Shown here in pieces: positions 50,827 to 60,457 of a DNA stretch of 64,000 bases. The translations under genes and the position numbers were made by a program. Location of the stretch: positions 1-64,000 of the forward strand of contig CAVSME010000005.1 of NCBI GenBank assembly GCA_963728985.1, written 5' to 3'. The notes under the pieces were generated by a model. That model was not told the origin of the DNA, did no database searches, and worked only from the letters and a program-made list of their open reading frames with translations. The DNA is from DASXAI01 sp963728985 (GTDB taxonomy: Bacteria; Actinomycetota; Acidimicrobiia; Acidimicrobiales; Ilumatobacteraceae). Each line of letters opens with the position of its first letter. Positions within the stretch are counted from its first letter, which is position 1.

Positions 50827-52617
50827 ATGCGCGTGGGCGTCGACACCGGCGGCACGTACACCGACTTGGTGACTGCCGACGGCGACCTCGTGAAGGTGCC
50901 GTCGAACCCCGCCGATCCGTCGGCCGCCGTCGCCGCCGGCGCGACGCCGTTCGATCCGTCGTTCCTCGCCCATGGCACGACGGTGGCCACGAACGCGCTG
51001 CTCGAAGGCAAGGGCGCGGCGGTGGCGCTCGTGACGAACGCCGGCATCGAGGACGTGATCGAGATCGGCCGCCAGAACCGGCCGTCGCTCTACGACCAGT
51101 GGGCCGACCGGCCGTCGCCGCTGGTGCCGCGCTCGTGGCGGCTGGGCGTGGCCGGGCGGTTGGCCGCCGATGGTTCCCAGTTGGAGCCGCTCGGCGCGGT
51201 GCCCCCGATGCCCGACGGCGCGGGAGCGGTGGCAGTGTGCCTGCTGCACGCCGACCTGTCAGCGGCCCACGAGCAGGCCGTCGCGGCGACGCTGCGCGGG
51301 GCGGGGTTCGACGTCACCTGCTCGCACGAGGTGTCACCGGAGATGCGCGAGTACGAACGCACCGTCACCACGGTGGTGAACGCCTACCTGCGGCCGGTGT
51401 GCCGCGCCTACCTCGAGCGGCTGGTGGCGCTGGCGCCGGCGGTGCGGGTGATGACATCGGCCGGGGGGCTGGTGGACGTGGCCCTCGGCTCGCAGCGGCC
51501 GGCCAGCCTGCTGCTGTCGGGCCCGGCCGCCGGCGTGCGGGCGGCTGCCGCCGTGGCCGCCGCCAACGGCTTCCCCGGCGCGATCAGCTTCGACATGGGC
51601 GGCACCTCGACCGACGTGTGCCTGATCGACGGCGGCCTGCCCGAGCCCTCGCCGTCGCTCGTGGTCGGCGGCTACCCGGTGCGGCTGCCGGCGCTGGCCA
51701 TCCACACGATCGGCGCCGGCGGCGGGTCGATCGCCACGCTCGACGCCGGCGGGGCGCTGGCCGTCGGCCCGCAGTCGGCGGGGGCGGAGCCGGGGCCGGC
51801 GTGCTACGGGAAGGGGGGTGCGGCGGCGACGGTCACGGACGCCGACCTCGTGCTCGGGCGGATCGAGGCGGGCGTGGCCTTCCCGGGGATCGGGGTGCTG
51901 GACGGGGCGGCGGCGCGGGCGGCGCTGGAGCGGGCCGGGGTGCGGGCGGCTGACGTCGTCGTGGCCGTCGACGCCAACATGGCCGAGGCACTGCGGGCGG
52001 TGTCGGTGGCGCGCGGGGTCGATCCCGAGGGGCTGGCGCTGGTGGCCTTCGGCGGGGCCGGGCCGCTGCACGCGTGCGCGCTCGCCGAAGCGCTGGGGAT
52101 GCCGGCGGTGATCGTGCCGGCCCGGGCAGGGGTGTTCTCGGCCGTCGGGCTGCTGGCCGCGCCCGAGCAGGTGGACCTGGTGCGGTCGTGGCCGGCGCCC
52201 CTCGACCACGGTGGGCTCGCCGCCGCCCGGGCCGACCTGGCCGCCGCCGCCGCTGCCGAGCTCATGCGGCACCGAATCGGTACCGATTCGGCGCCGCAGG
52301 TCACGACCTGTGTAGACGCTCGGTACGCCGGGCAGAGCCACGAGCTGACCGTCGATTCGGTGGCCGACTTCCACGCCCTCCACGAGCGCCGAAACGGCTA
52401 CGCCCGGCCGGCCGATCCGGTCGAGGTGATCGTCCTGCGGGCCCGGGCCGCCTCGCCCAGCCCGATCGCCGTGACCGACCTCCCCGCTCCCCACCGCCGC
52501 GCCGTCACCGGCCCGGCCGTCATCGCCGAGGCCGACTGCACCACCTGGGTCCCCGCCGGGTGGCGGGCCGAACCGGGCGCCGCCGGTGCCTACGTCCTGC
52601 GCCGGACGGGCTCGTGA
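50827..52617 (+). CDS. hyuA: Hydantoinase/oxoprolinase subunit A (HyuA family)
   Basis: 596-aa ATP-dependent subunit with an actin-like ATPase fold: VGVDTGGTYTDLV (phosphate 1), HGTTVATNALLEGKGAAVALVTNAG, and FDMGGTSTDVCLIDGG (phosphate 2). With HyuB it opens cyclic amides such as N-methylhydantoin or 5-oxoproline using ATP; acetone and acetophenone carboxylases belong to the same superfamily. The C-terminus is shorter than in classical HyuA (about 690 aa). The 4-nt GTGA overlap with hyuB shows they are made together. Confidence 0.9.
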   Translation: MRVGVDTGGTYTDLVTADGDLVKVPSNPADPSAAVAAGATPFDPSFLAHGTTVATNALLEGKGAAVALVTNAGIEDVIEIGRQNRPSLYDQWADRPSPLVPRSWRLGVAGRLAADGSQLEPLGAVPPMPDGAGAVAVCLLHADLSAAHEQAVAATLRGAGFDVTCSHEVSPEMREYERTVTTVVNAYLRPVCRAYLERLVALAPAVRVMTSAGGLVDVALGSQRPASLLLSGPAAGVRAAAAVAAANGFPGAISFDMGGTSTDVCLIDGGLPEPSPSLVVGGYPVRLPALAIHTIGAGGGSIATLDAGGALAVGPQSAGAEPGPACYGKGGAAATVTDADLVLGRIEAGVAFPGIGVLDGAAARAALERAGVRAADVVVAVDANMAEALRAVSVARGVDPEGLALVAFGGAGPLHACALAEALGMPAVIVPARAGVFSAVGLLAAPEQVDLVRSWPAPLDHGGLAAARADLAAAAAAELMRHRIGTDSAPQVTTCVDARYAGQSHELTVDSVADFHALHERRNGYARPADPVEVIVLRARAASPSPIAVTDLPAPHRRAVTGPAVIAEADCTTWVPAGWRAEPGAAGAYVLRRTGS

Positions 52618-54146
52618 CGCTCGGTCCCGCCGGCCTGGCCGTGCTCCTCGCCCGCCTCACCGGCATCGCCGACGAGATGGGGGCCGCCCTGCGCCGCGGC
52701 GCCTTCAGCCCCAACATCAAGGAGCGGGCCGACTGCTCGGCCGCCCTCTTCACCGCCGACGGCGACCTCCTCGTGCAGGCCGAGCACATCCCCGTCCACC
52801 TCGGCTCGATGCCGGCGTCGGTGCGGGCCGCCATCGACCGCGTCGGCAACCCCGGACCGGGCGCCCACGTCATCGTCAACGACCCGTTCGCCGGCGGCAC
52901 CCACCTCAACGACGTCACCCTCGTCACCCCTTGCCTCCTCGACGGCCGCCTCGTGGGGTGGGCGGCCAACCGCGCCCATCACGCCGACCTCGGCGGGGCG
53001 GCGCCGGGCTCGATGCCCGCCGACGCCGTCGAGATCCAGCAGGAGGGCCTGCGCATCCCGCCCGTCGTCCTCGACGCCGGGGTGCGAGCCATCCTCCTGG
53101 CCAACAGCCGCACGCCGCTCGAGCGGGCCGGCGACCTCGACGCCCAGATCGGCGCCAACGTGGTCGGTGCCGCCCGCCTCGCCGAGTTGCTGGCCGAGGG
53201 GGCCCCGGTGGCCGAGGTGATCGCCTACGGCGAGCGCCGCATGGCGGCGGCCCTGGAGGCCGTCCCCGACGGCACGTGGTCGGCGGCCGACGTCCTCGAC
53301 TCGGTTGGCCCGGCCCCCGCCCAGCAGCACCCCGTGCGCGTCGCCGTCACCCTCACCAAGCGGGACGGCACGCTCACGTTCGACTTCACCGGCAGCGACC
53401 CGCAGCAGGTGGGCAACGTCAACGCCGTCGAGGCGGTGACCGTCAGTGCCGTCGCCTTCGCCGTGCGCAGCGTCGTCGATCCGACCATCCCGGCCAACGC
53501 CGGGTCGCTGCGGCCCGTCCACGTCGTCGTGCCTCCTGGCAGCGTCGTCGCCGCCGACCCGCCGGCGGCCGTCGCCGCCGGCAACGTGGAGGTGAGCCAG
53601 CGGGTGGCCGACGTCTGCCTCGCCGCGCTGGCCCAGGCGCTCCCGGGGCGCGTCGGCGCCGCCGGTCAGGGCACCATGAACAACGTCATCGTCGGCGGCC
53701 GCGGCTTCGTCTACTACGAGACCATCGCCGGCGGTCAGGGCGCCCGCCCCGGGCGCGACGGCATGAGCGGCGTCCACACGGCCATGACCAACACCCTCAA
53801 TACGCCCATCGAGGCGCTGGAGCGGGCGTTCCCGCTCCGGGTCCGGCGGCTGCGGCTGCGCGAGGGCAGCGGGGGCAGCGGCCGGTGGCGCGGCGGCGAC
53901 GGCATCGAACGCGACGTGGAGGTACTCGAGGACGTCACGCTGTCGCTGATCACCGAGCGCCGCACCAGCGCCCCGTGGGGCCTCGACGGTGGGGGCCCCG
54001 GCGCCAGTGGCGAGAACTGGCTCCTGCCCGCGGGCGACGAGGCGGCCGCCGAGGCCCTGCCCGACAAGGTCACCCGGCCGCTGCGGGCCGGCGACGTCCT
54101 GCGCCTGCGCACCCCGGGTGGCGGCGGCTACGGCGAGATCAGCTGA
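52614..54146 (+). CDS. hyuB: Hydantoinase/oxoprolinase subunit B (HyuB family)
   Basis: 510-aa partner of HyuA. Signatures include LTGIADEMGAALRRGAFSPNIKERADCSAALF, VHLGSMPASVRA, NDPFAGGTHLNDVTLVTPC and RAHHADLGGAAPGSMPADA, with His/Asp residues that bind metal at the active site, and a C-terminal TPGGGGYG. GTG 52614 is fixed by the overlap with hyuA. Its 3' end overlaps the convergent hypothetical gene by 8 nt. Confidence 0.9.
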   Translation: MTLGPAGLAVLLARLTGIADEMGAALRRGAFSPNIKERADCSAALFTADGDLLVQAEHIPVHLGSMPASVRAAIDRVGNPGPGAHVIVNDPFAGGTHLNDVTLVTPCLLDGRLVGWAANRAHHADLGGAAPGSMPADAVEIQQEGLRIPPVVLDAGVRAILLANSRTPLERAGDLDAQIGANVVGAARLAELLAEGAPVAEVIAYGERRMAAALEAVPDGTWSAADVLDSVGPAPAQQHPVRVAVTLTKRDGTLTFDFTGSDPQQVGNVNAVEAVTVSAVAFAVRSVVDPTIPANAGSLRPVHVVVPPGSVVAADPPAAVAAGNVEVSQRVADVCLAALAQALPGRVGAAGQGTMNNVIVGGRGFVYYETIAGGQGARPGRDGMSGVHTAMTNTLNTPIEALERAFPLRVRRLRLREGSGGSGRWRGGDGIERDVEVLEDVTLSLITERRTSAPWGLDGGGPGASGENWLLPAGDEAAAEALPDKVTRPLRAGDVLRLRTPGGGGYGEIS

Positions 54147-54615
54147 CGCTGGCGGGCGGCGACTGGTCGACGGGCAGGGCGCAGCCCTGCTCCACCTCGG
54201 CCTCGACGAGCGGCGTCCGGCCCAGCTCGGCCAGGATCCCGTCGACGACGTCACGCTCGTTGGCGGCCACCCCCAGGAACCACTCGTCAGTGCCGGGCCG
54301 GGCGCCGGGTGGGAAACCCTCGTAGCAGGCCCAGCGGTCGACGAACACGTAGACGCCGGCCACCTTGCTCACGTCGGCGGCCGACGCGTACAGGCTGCGG
54401 GCGTCGGGCCCGACGGACAGGACCGCCACCCACTGGCGGATGCGCTGTGCCGGTGGCTGCCGGTCGGCCTGCCGCCACCGCCACGCGAGAACGCCGACCA
54501 CCACCACGACGACGACAGCGATCGAAACGAGGAGCCGGGTCGAGAACCGGTGCGGCGGAGGCACTGGTTGAAATGATGCCCCTGACCCATGCCCCGCCTG
54601 AGAGAAACCCGACAT
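54139..54615 (-). CDS. Hypothetical single-pass membrane protein, 158 aa
   Basis: Cytoplasmic Pro/Ser-rich N-terminus of about 27 residues, one transmembrane helix (LLVSIAVVVVVVVGVLAW), then an extracytoplasmic domain with two Cys (DRWACYEGF and EQGCALPV) that could pair. Members of this kind are common near actinobacterial cell-envelope genes; no function recognised. Divergent from the PLP decarboxylase operon, 64 nt apart. Confidence 0.7.
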   Translation of the reverse strand: MSGFSQAGHGSGASFQPVPPPHRFSTRLLVSIAVVVVVVVGVLAWRWRQADRQPPAQRIRQWVAVLSVGPDARSLYASAADVSKVAGVYVFVDRWACYEGFPPGARPGTDEWFLGVAANERDVVDGILAELGRTPLVEAEVEQGCALPVDQSPPASVS

Positions 54616-54679
54616 GATGTTGTGAAGCCAGCTTGACCAGGGCCGAACCGCGGCCGAACGAACGACGCAAGGGAAGAAC

Positions 54680-56112
54680 GTGCGACCAGGCGAGGTGCGG
54701 CGTCTGCCCGGCCGGTTGAAACGACAATTCGGTCCGACGATCGCGGCGCGACAGCCGCGGCGCCAGTCCCCCCCGCACTCGTGCTGGGACCTGACGGTGA
54801 ACGGCGACGGCCGCCTGAGCCTTCACGGCGCGGACCTCGAGGAGGTGGCGCGCGAGTGGGGTACCCCGCTCCACGTCGTCGACCTCCCCCGGCTCGACGC
54901 GATCGCTGTCGACGCCATGGCGCCGGCACGCTCCGGATCGGGCGCCGACGTCTTCTACTCGTACAAGACGAATCCCGTGCCGGGTGTGCTGCGCCGGCTC
55001 CACCGCCACGGCGTGGGCGCCGAAGTGATCTCGGAGTACGAACTGTGGCTGGCGTTGCGGCTCGGCGTCGCCCCTGAGCGCATCATCTACAACGGTCCTG
55101 CGAAGTCCGACGCCTCGCTGCGCCTGGCCATCAACAAGGGCGTCCGTCTGGTGAACGCCAACTCGCTCGCCGAGGTTCACCGCATCGCGGACATCGCCGC
55201 GGCCGAGGGTGTCGAGGCGAACGTCGGCATCCGCGTGGCGCTGGCGACGACGTGGGGAGGCCAGTTCGGGATCACCGCCGGCTCGCCCCAGCTCGACGAA
55301 GCCGTACGCGTCGCTCGCGCCGGCGCCGGATGTGCGCTTGGTCGGGCTCCACGCTCATCGCGGCGGCACCGTCCGGGCCGAGGACGAATGGCGCCTGCAC
55401 GTGGACGCGGTGCTGGCCGCGGCCGATGCGCTGCGAGCGACGACGGGGTGGTGGCCGGAAGTGATCGACGTCGGCGGCAGCCTCGCGTGCGCGACCGCCG
55501 CCGCCATCCCGACGCGGCAGTTCCGGCTGAACCGCGCTGTCGGCAGCGATCTGCTCCCGCCGAACCCGGCTGATGCCGTCTCGGTGGCGCGGCGCCGGTG
55601 AGGTCGCCGTGTCGATGGTGCGGGCCCACGCCGCTGCTCGTGGGCTACCGGTCGCCGATGTCTGCGTCGAACCCGGGCGGGCGCTGACCGGCGCGGCGCA
55701 GTTCCTGCTCACGTCGGTCCTCGACGTGAAGGACGACACGACGCCCGTCCATGCCATCCTCGATGCCGGCTCGAACCTCGCCGATCCGCTGCCGCACGAC
55801 TACCACCAGCTCTTCAGCGTGTCGCAGCCCGCGGCGCGACCGGCGTGCGACTACCGCCTCGCCGGCCCGATCTGCACGCCCGCCGACGTGATCTACAACA
55901 ACTGGCGCCTCCCGCGGCTCGAGCCGGGCCACGTGCTCGCGATCATGGACTCGGGCGCGTACTTCGTGCCGTTCTCGACGTCGTTCTCCTTTCCCCAGCC
56001 GGCCATCGTGGGCATCGACGACACCGGTGTCGTCCTGCTGCGGCGGCGGGAGACCTTCGAGGATCTCGTCGATCGGGACGAGACCCCGCCCACCCTGGTC
56101 TCCCTCCCATGA
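54680..56112 (+). CDS. Type III PLP-dependent decarboxylase (LysA/ornithine decarboxylase family), two frameshifts
   Basis: Segments in three frames join into one protein of about 475 aa. Segment 1 (54680-55320) has the PLP lysine in FYSYKTNP (Lys96), SEYELWLALRLGV and YNGPAKSD. Segment 2 (from about 55322) has VRLVGLHAHRGG and EVIDVGGSLA. Segment 3 (from about 55594) has CVEPGRALTGAAQFLL, DAGSNLADPL and GPICTPADVIYNN, where the Cys of the partner active site lies. Both shifts are +1. The family decarboxylates diaminopimelate, Orn, Lys, Arg or hydroxylated relatives. First gene of an operon with ATP-grasp and GT2 genes; the stop overlaps the next ATG (ATGA). Confidence 0.75.
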
Positions 56113-57349
56113 GCGGTCACAGACTCGCGGCGAGTGGCCGTCTTCGACGTCGGCCTGCCTCCCGGCATCGCGTTCCTCCGCTCGCTCGGTCAGGCGGGAG
56201 TGCCGACCACGGCGTACGCGCCGACGACGAACGCACCGGGTCGATGGTCGCGTCACACGAAGTCCTTCCGGCGGTGCCCGGCGACCGACCAGATCGACGA
56301 GTTCACCGACTGGCTCACGGACGAGATGCTCCGCGAGCGGATCGATCTGGTCGCCCCCACCTCCGACTGGGTCGCCTTTGCCGCCGCCGAAGCCATCGCC
56401 CGCACGGGGCAGAAAGGCGCTGGACATCCATCGGTCGACGCAGTGCTCGACTGCCTCTTGAAGGATCGCTTCGCATCGGCGATGGAGGCGGCCGCTTTCC
56501 GAACGCCGGCGACGGCCGTGCCCCGTTCGGCGGCCGAGGCGGTCCTCGCCGCCCGGGAGATGGGTTATCCGGTCGTGATGAAGCCGAAGTCCCATCTCGG
56601 CGTTGGCGGTACCCGCGGCGGAGTCGTCCGCTCGGACGCCGAACTGCGCCTGATGTACGGCCCCTACGACGTCGGTCCCGGCCAGGGCACCGTGCTCGCT
56701 CACGACGCCGACCTGTCGCTGCCGATGCTCCAGAAGTACCACGGGCCCAGCGACTTCGATCTCATCAGCGTGACCGGGTGCCTCGGACCGGACGGCGAGT
56801 TGCTGGCGCTCGGCCACAGCAAGAAGATCCGCCAGTGGCCACCGAACACCGGGATCGGGACGGTCTTCGAAGCGGTCGGCGAGCAGTCGTTCACCGAGCA
56901 CGCCGTCGACGCCGTGCGCCAGGTGATCGGCAGTGGCATCTTCGAGCTCGAGGTGCTCGTCCGGCGCGACGACGAGGAGTACTGGGCGATCGACCTCAAC
57001 CCGCGGGCGTTCGGGCAGATCAGCCTGGACATCGCGCATGGACGCGACCTCCCGCTGCTCTGGTACCAGTCGACCACGGGCCAGCGCGCCACCGTCGGCA
57101 AGGTCCCCGTCGAACCGCGCCCCAGTACTGGCAGCAGGCCGTCCCTTTTGTCGCCAGCATCGCCGTGATGCTCGCCATCGGGCCGAGCCGTGCGGCCCAC
57201 CTGCGCGACCTCAAGACGATGGTGTCGAGCGTCGGCGCGACGCACTCGTGGAAGGACCCGTTGCCGAGCCTGCTGCTCGGGGTCCAGTTCTTCCGCCACC
57301 CCGAGCACCCTCCTTTGGCCCTTCGCGCCGAAAGAAGCAGGAGTCATGA
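56109..57349 (+). CDS. ATP-grasp ligase, with frameshifts
   Basis: ATP-grasp protein of about 400 aa like carbamoyl-phosphate-synthase-type and amino-acid ligases. The main frame (from GTG 56134, VAVFDVGLPPGIAFLRSLG) has the ATP-binding stretch YPVVMKPKSHLGVGGTRGG and metal-binding ELEVLVRRDDEEYWAIDLNPRAFGQ. At about 57122 a base seems lost in a run of C, after which PQYWQQAVPFVASIAV continues in another frame. The 3' end is unclear; I end it at TGA 57349 overlapping the GT start. ATG 56109 overlaps the decarboxylase stop (ATGA) but then requires a shift near 56130. Substrate unknown. Confidence 0.65.
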
Positions 57350-58171
57350 CTGCCCCCACTCGGTGAGCGTCATCATGCCGACGCACCGTCGGGAGCAGCT
57401 GGTGGTGGAGGCCATCCGCAGCGCGCTCGACCACGGCGAGGCGCCGATCGAGGTCGTCGTGATCGACGACACCGCGGAGCGCACCGCACAGGACACGGTG
57501 CTCGCCATCGGCGATCCGCGGGTCCGCTACCTCGTCATGGACGAGCCCTCGAATGGTCGGCCGGCGTTGGTCCGCAACGTCGGCATCGCCACGCGCGTGG
57601 CCGGTACCTCTACTTCCTCGACGACGACGATCGGGTCGCGCCCGGCGCCATCGATCACCTCGTCGCCGCCCTCGAACGGCATCCGCGCGCCGGCGTGGCC
57701 TATGGCCGCGTCGAATGCTTCGGCCCCGACGACGGCATCCGGGACCAGTACAACGAGTGGTTCGGCTGGTCGGCGCGCACGTCGCGGCGCGTCCGGCGAT
57801 CGAGCTGGATCACGAGCGGGGTGATCCTGTTCCGCGGCACGCTCATCATCAACAGCGCGTGCATGGTCCGCCGCGACGTCGCCGTGCGCCTCGGTGGTTA
57901 CGACCCGGAGATCATGGTCTACGAGGACGTCGACTTCTTCAATCGGGCCATCCGGCAGTTCGGCCACGTCTTCGTGGACGCGCCGGTGCTGCGCTACAGC
58001 ACGGGCCGCTCGTCGTTGATCCACGACCTGCACGAGGACACGACGCTCGTTCATGACTCGCACGTCTTGATGCACCGGAACTACCGCCAGCGCCATGGGA
58101 CGTTCGAGTACCGGGCGTTGCAGCTCGTGTCCAAGTTGCTCCCTCTCGAGGCCATTCGCCGCGCGCCCTAG
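57346..58171 (+). CDS. GT2-family (GT-A) glycosyltransferase, with frameshifts
   Basis: Begins MTAPTR, then after a probable lost base near 57364 reads VSVIMPTHRREQLVVEAIRSA and EVVVIDDTAERTAQD (nucleotide site). A second missing base near 57592 leads into YLYFLDDDDRVAPGAIDHLVAAL (the DxD region) and INSACMVRRDVAVRLGGYDPEIMVYEDVDFFNRA (acceptor/ED site), ending at 58171. Length of about 275 aa fits GT2 enzymes of cell-surface or natural-product glycosylation. Last gene of the decarboxylase-ATP-grasp-GT2 operon. Confidence 0.7.
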
Positions 58172-58220
58172 CCGGGACGGGCAGACTGGTGGCCGACAGC
58201 CACGAGAAGGGAGCTCCGAG

Positions 58221-58982
58221 GTGGAGCTGAAGGATGCAGCCGCGGTCGTGACCGGAGGGGCCTCAGGCCTCGGGGAAGCGACCGCGCGTCGCCTGAAGGC
58301 GGCCGGTGCCCACGTCACGATCATCGACTTCAACGCCGACAAGGGCGACGCCCTGGCCAAGGAGCTGGGCGTGAAGTTCGTCAAGGCCGACGTCACCGAC
58401 GCCGAGCAGGTCGCCGAGGCCGTGGTGGTGGCGGCCGAGGACGGTCCGCTGCGGGTCGGGGTGAACTGCGCCGGCACCGGCACGGCGGTCCGCACCATCT
58501 CCAAGGACGGCTCGCCCCACGTGCGCAACGAGTGGGACCGCGTGGTGGGCATCAACCTGGTCGGCACGTTCCTGTGCATGACCCACGAGGCCAGCCAGAT
58601 CTCGAAGTCCGAACCGCTGGCCGACGGCCAGCGCGGCGTCATCGTGAACACGGCGTCGGTCGCCGCCTTCGACGGCCAGATCGGCCAGCTCGCCTACTCC
58701 GCCTCCAAGGGCGGCGTGGTGGCCATGACCCTCCCGGCGGCACGCGACCTCAGCGTGGCCGGCATCCGCGTCTGCACGATCGCCCCTGGGTTGATGGACA
58801 CGCCGCTGCTCGGGATGCTGCCGGCCGAGGCCAAGTCCGCTTTGGGCGCGTCGGTCGTGTACCCCAAGCGGCTCGGCCTGCCCGACGAGTTCGCCAAGAT
58901 GGTCCTGTCGATCGTGGACAACGACTACATGAACGGCGAGGTCATCCGCCTCGACGGCGCCATCCGCATGCAGCCGAAATGA
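58221..58982 (+). CDS. Short-chain dehydrogenase, HSD17B10/3-hydroxyacyl-CoA dehydrogenase type
   Basis: 253-aa SDR. TGGASGLGEATARRL (cofactor), VNCAGTG, NTASVAAFDGQIGQLAYSASK (catalytic Ser, Tyr, Lys) and RLDGAIRM at the end match the type-2 3-hydroxyacyl-CoA dehydrogenase group, whose members oxidise 3-hydroxy-2-methylacyl-CoA and related compounds. Internal VGINLVGTFLCMTHEA also fits. GTG 58221 has a GAAGGGAG site. Stands alone after the GT operon and converges with the MocR gene. Confidence 0.88.
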   Translation: MELKDAAAVVTGGASGLGEATARRLKAAGAHVTIIDFNADKGDALAKELGVKFVKADVTDAEQVAEAVVVAAEDGPLRVGVNCAGTGTAVRTISKDGSPHVRNEWDRVVGINLVGTFLCMTHEASQISKSEPLADGQRGVIVNTASVAAFDGQIGQLAYSASKGGVVAMTLPAARDLSVAGIRVCTIAPGLMDTPLLGMLPAEAKSALGASVVYPKRLGLPDEFAKMVLSIVDNDYMNGEVIRLDGAIRMQPK

Positions 58983-59001
58983 TGCGGCGCCCGTAGCCCG
59001 C

Positions 59002-60351
59002 TCAGACGCTCCGGGACCAGGCGGCGGGGCCGGCGGCGGCCACGGCCACGAGGTCGGCCACCTCGTCGAAGCCGTCGGGCACCAGCCCGCACGTGAGGCG
59101 CACGTGGTCGCTGCCGTTCGGTGACCCATTGACCAGGAACGGCGTACCCGGCGCCGCTCCGACGCCTCGCGACGCCAGCGTGAGCAGGGCCGACTGCTCG
59201 TCGCGCACGTCGAGCCACAGGTTGATGCCGTCGGTGCCAGCCGACGCCACGCCACGGTGGTCGAGGGCGGCCACCAGCTGCTTGCGCCGCTCGGCGTAGG
59301 TGGTCCGCGCCCGCTCCACCACGTCGACCGTGGCGGGGTCGGCGAGCAGCTCCACGAGCACGCACTGCAGCAGCCGGCTCGACCAGCCGGGGCCGAGGAG
59401 GCGCCGGCTGGCCACGCCGGCGATGACCTCGCCGGCCCCGCCTACGGCGGCCAGGCGCAGATCCGGGCCGTGGCTCTTGGAGAAGCTGCCGACGTGGACC
59501 GTCCGCGCCGGCAGGTAGGTGCCCAGGCTGACCAGCTCCGACGCCGCGATGGCGCCGGCGTGGTCGTCCTCGATCACCACCACCTCGGTCGGGCGCAGGA
59601 GCGCCGCCAGCTCCCGGGCCCGGGCCGCCGTCATGCTCACGCCCGCCGGGTTCTGGGCGCGGGGCTGGAGGTAGAGGGCGACCGGGCGGCGGGCCAGCGC
59701 CGCCGCCAGCGCATCGGGGACGATGCCGTGCTCGTCGAGGGGCAGCCCGATCGGCTCGGCGCCGACCTGCTCCAGCAGGTCGAGGAGCGGCGGGAAGCAC
59801 GGGTGCTCCACCAGGACCCGGTCGCCCAGCCGCACGACGATCGAGGTGATCCGGTCCAGGGCGTCCATGGCGCCGTCCACGACGGTCAGCGCCTCCGGGG
59901 GGAAGGGCCAGCGCACCCGGAGGGCCTCGTCCAGGGCGGGGATCACCGGGTCGTCGAGGTAGCTGGTGGTCAGGGTCTGGCGGGCGACGCGCACCAGCAC
60001 GGGACCGAGGTCGGGGAGCAGCTCCGGATCGGGGGTGCCGGTCGACAGGTCGAGCGGGAAGTGGCCGGGCCCCTCGGTGACCCGCCGGTAGCGGCGGGGG
60101 CCTCGCGGCCGGGGGGCGTCGAGGACGTAGGTGCCGCGCCGGCCGCGGGCGTCGATGGCGCCGGCGTCGGCCAGGGTGCGCCACGCCTCGCTCACGGTCG
60201 TCGGGCTGATGCCCAGCCGGCGGGCCAGTTCCCGAACGGTCGGCAGCCGCTCCCCGGGGGCGAGCTCGCCGCTGGTGATGAGCCGGCTCACGGCGGCGGC
60301 GATGCCCCGGGCGCTGCGGTCCTCGATGTGCCCCACGATCTCGTCAGACAC
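59002..60351 (-). CDS. MocR-type regulator (GntR HTH fused to aminotransferase fold)
   Basis: 449-aa protein. Residues 1-80 are a GntR winged helix (ERLPTVRELARRLGISPTTVSEAWRTL). Residues 95-445 are an aminotransferase I/II fold with the PLP lysine in GSFSKSHGPDLRL (Lys292), EDDHAGAI and NPAG motifs. MocR proteins use PLP as sensor cofactor and control adjacent genes. It is divergent from the pyrimidine-degradation operon, so it probably responds to an amino- or ureido-acid intermediate such as beta-alanine. A GGAGG site precedes GTG 60351. Confidence 0.92.
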   Translation of the reverse strand: MSDEIVGHIEDRSARGIAAAVSRLITSGELAPGERLPTVRELARRLGISPTTVSEAWRTLADAGAIDARGRRGTYVLDAPRPRGPRRYRRVTEGPGHFPLDLSTGTPDPELLPDLGPVLVRVARQTLTTSYLDDPVIPALDEALRVRWPFPPEALTVVDGAMDALDRITSIVVRLGDRVLVEHPCFPPLLDLLEQVGAEPIGLPLDEHGIVPDALAAALARRPVALYLQPRAQNPAGVSMTAARARELAALLRPTEVVVIEDDHAGAIAASELVSLGTYLPARTVHVGSFSKSHGPDLRLAAVGGAGEVIAGVASRRLLGPGWSSRLLQCVLVELLADPATVDVVERARTTYAERRKQLVAALDHRGVASAGTDGINLWLDVRDEQSALLTLASRGVGAAPGTPFLVNGSPNGSDHVRLTCGLVPDGFDEVADLVAVAAAGPAAWSRSV

Positions 60352-60376
60352 CGGACCTCCAGCCGTAATGTTCGGT

Positions 60377-60394
60377 CACAAAGTCGCCATTGTG
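60377..60394. promoter_or_regulatory. Inverted repeat CACAA-n8-TTGTG in the MocR/pyrimidine-operon divergent promoter
   Basis: CACAA (60377-60381) and TTGTG (60390-60394) are inverted arms, followed closely by GCAC-CA-GTGC and the perfect 8-bp palindrome CAGTACTG. They lie in the 100-nt region between mocR and the amidase gene. One of these is probably the MocR binding site. Confidence 0.45.
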
Positions 60395-60457
60395 CCCGCA
60401 CCAGTGCATCAGTACTGTCCGCGAATCCACCTTGGCCGTGCAAGAGGGGAGATGGCG

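Noticed and set aside
57527..58651. Minus-strand frame across the GT2 and SDR genes
   Set aside because: The plus strand carries clear GT2 and SDR motifs in frame; this frame has only Ser/Arg/Pro-rich sequence.
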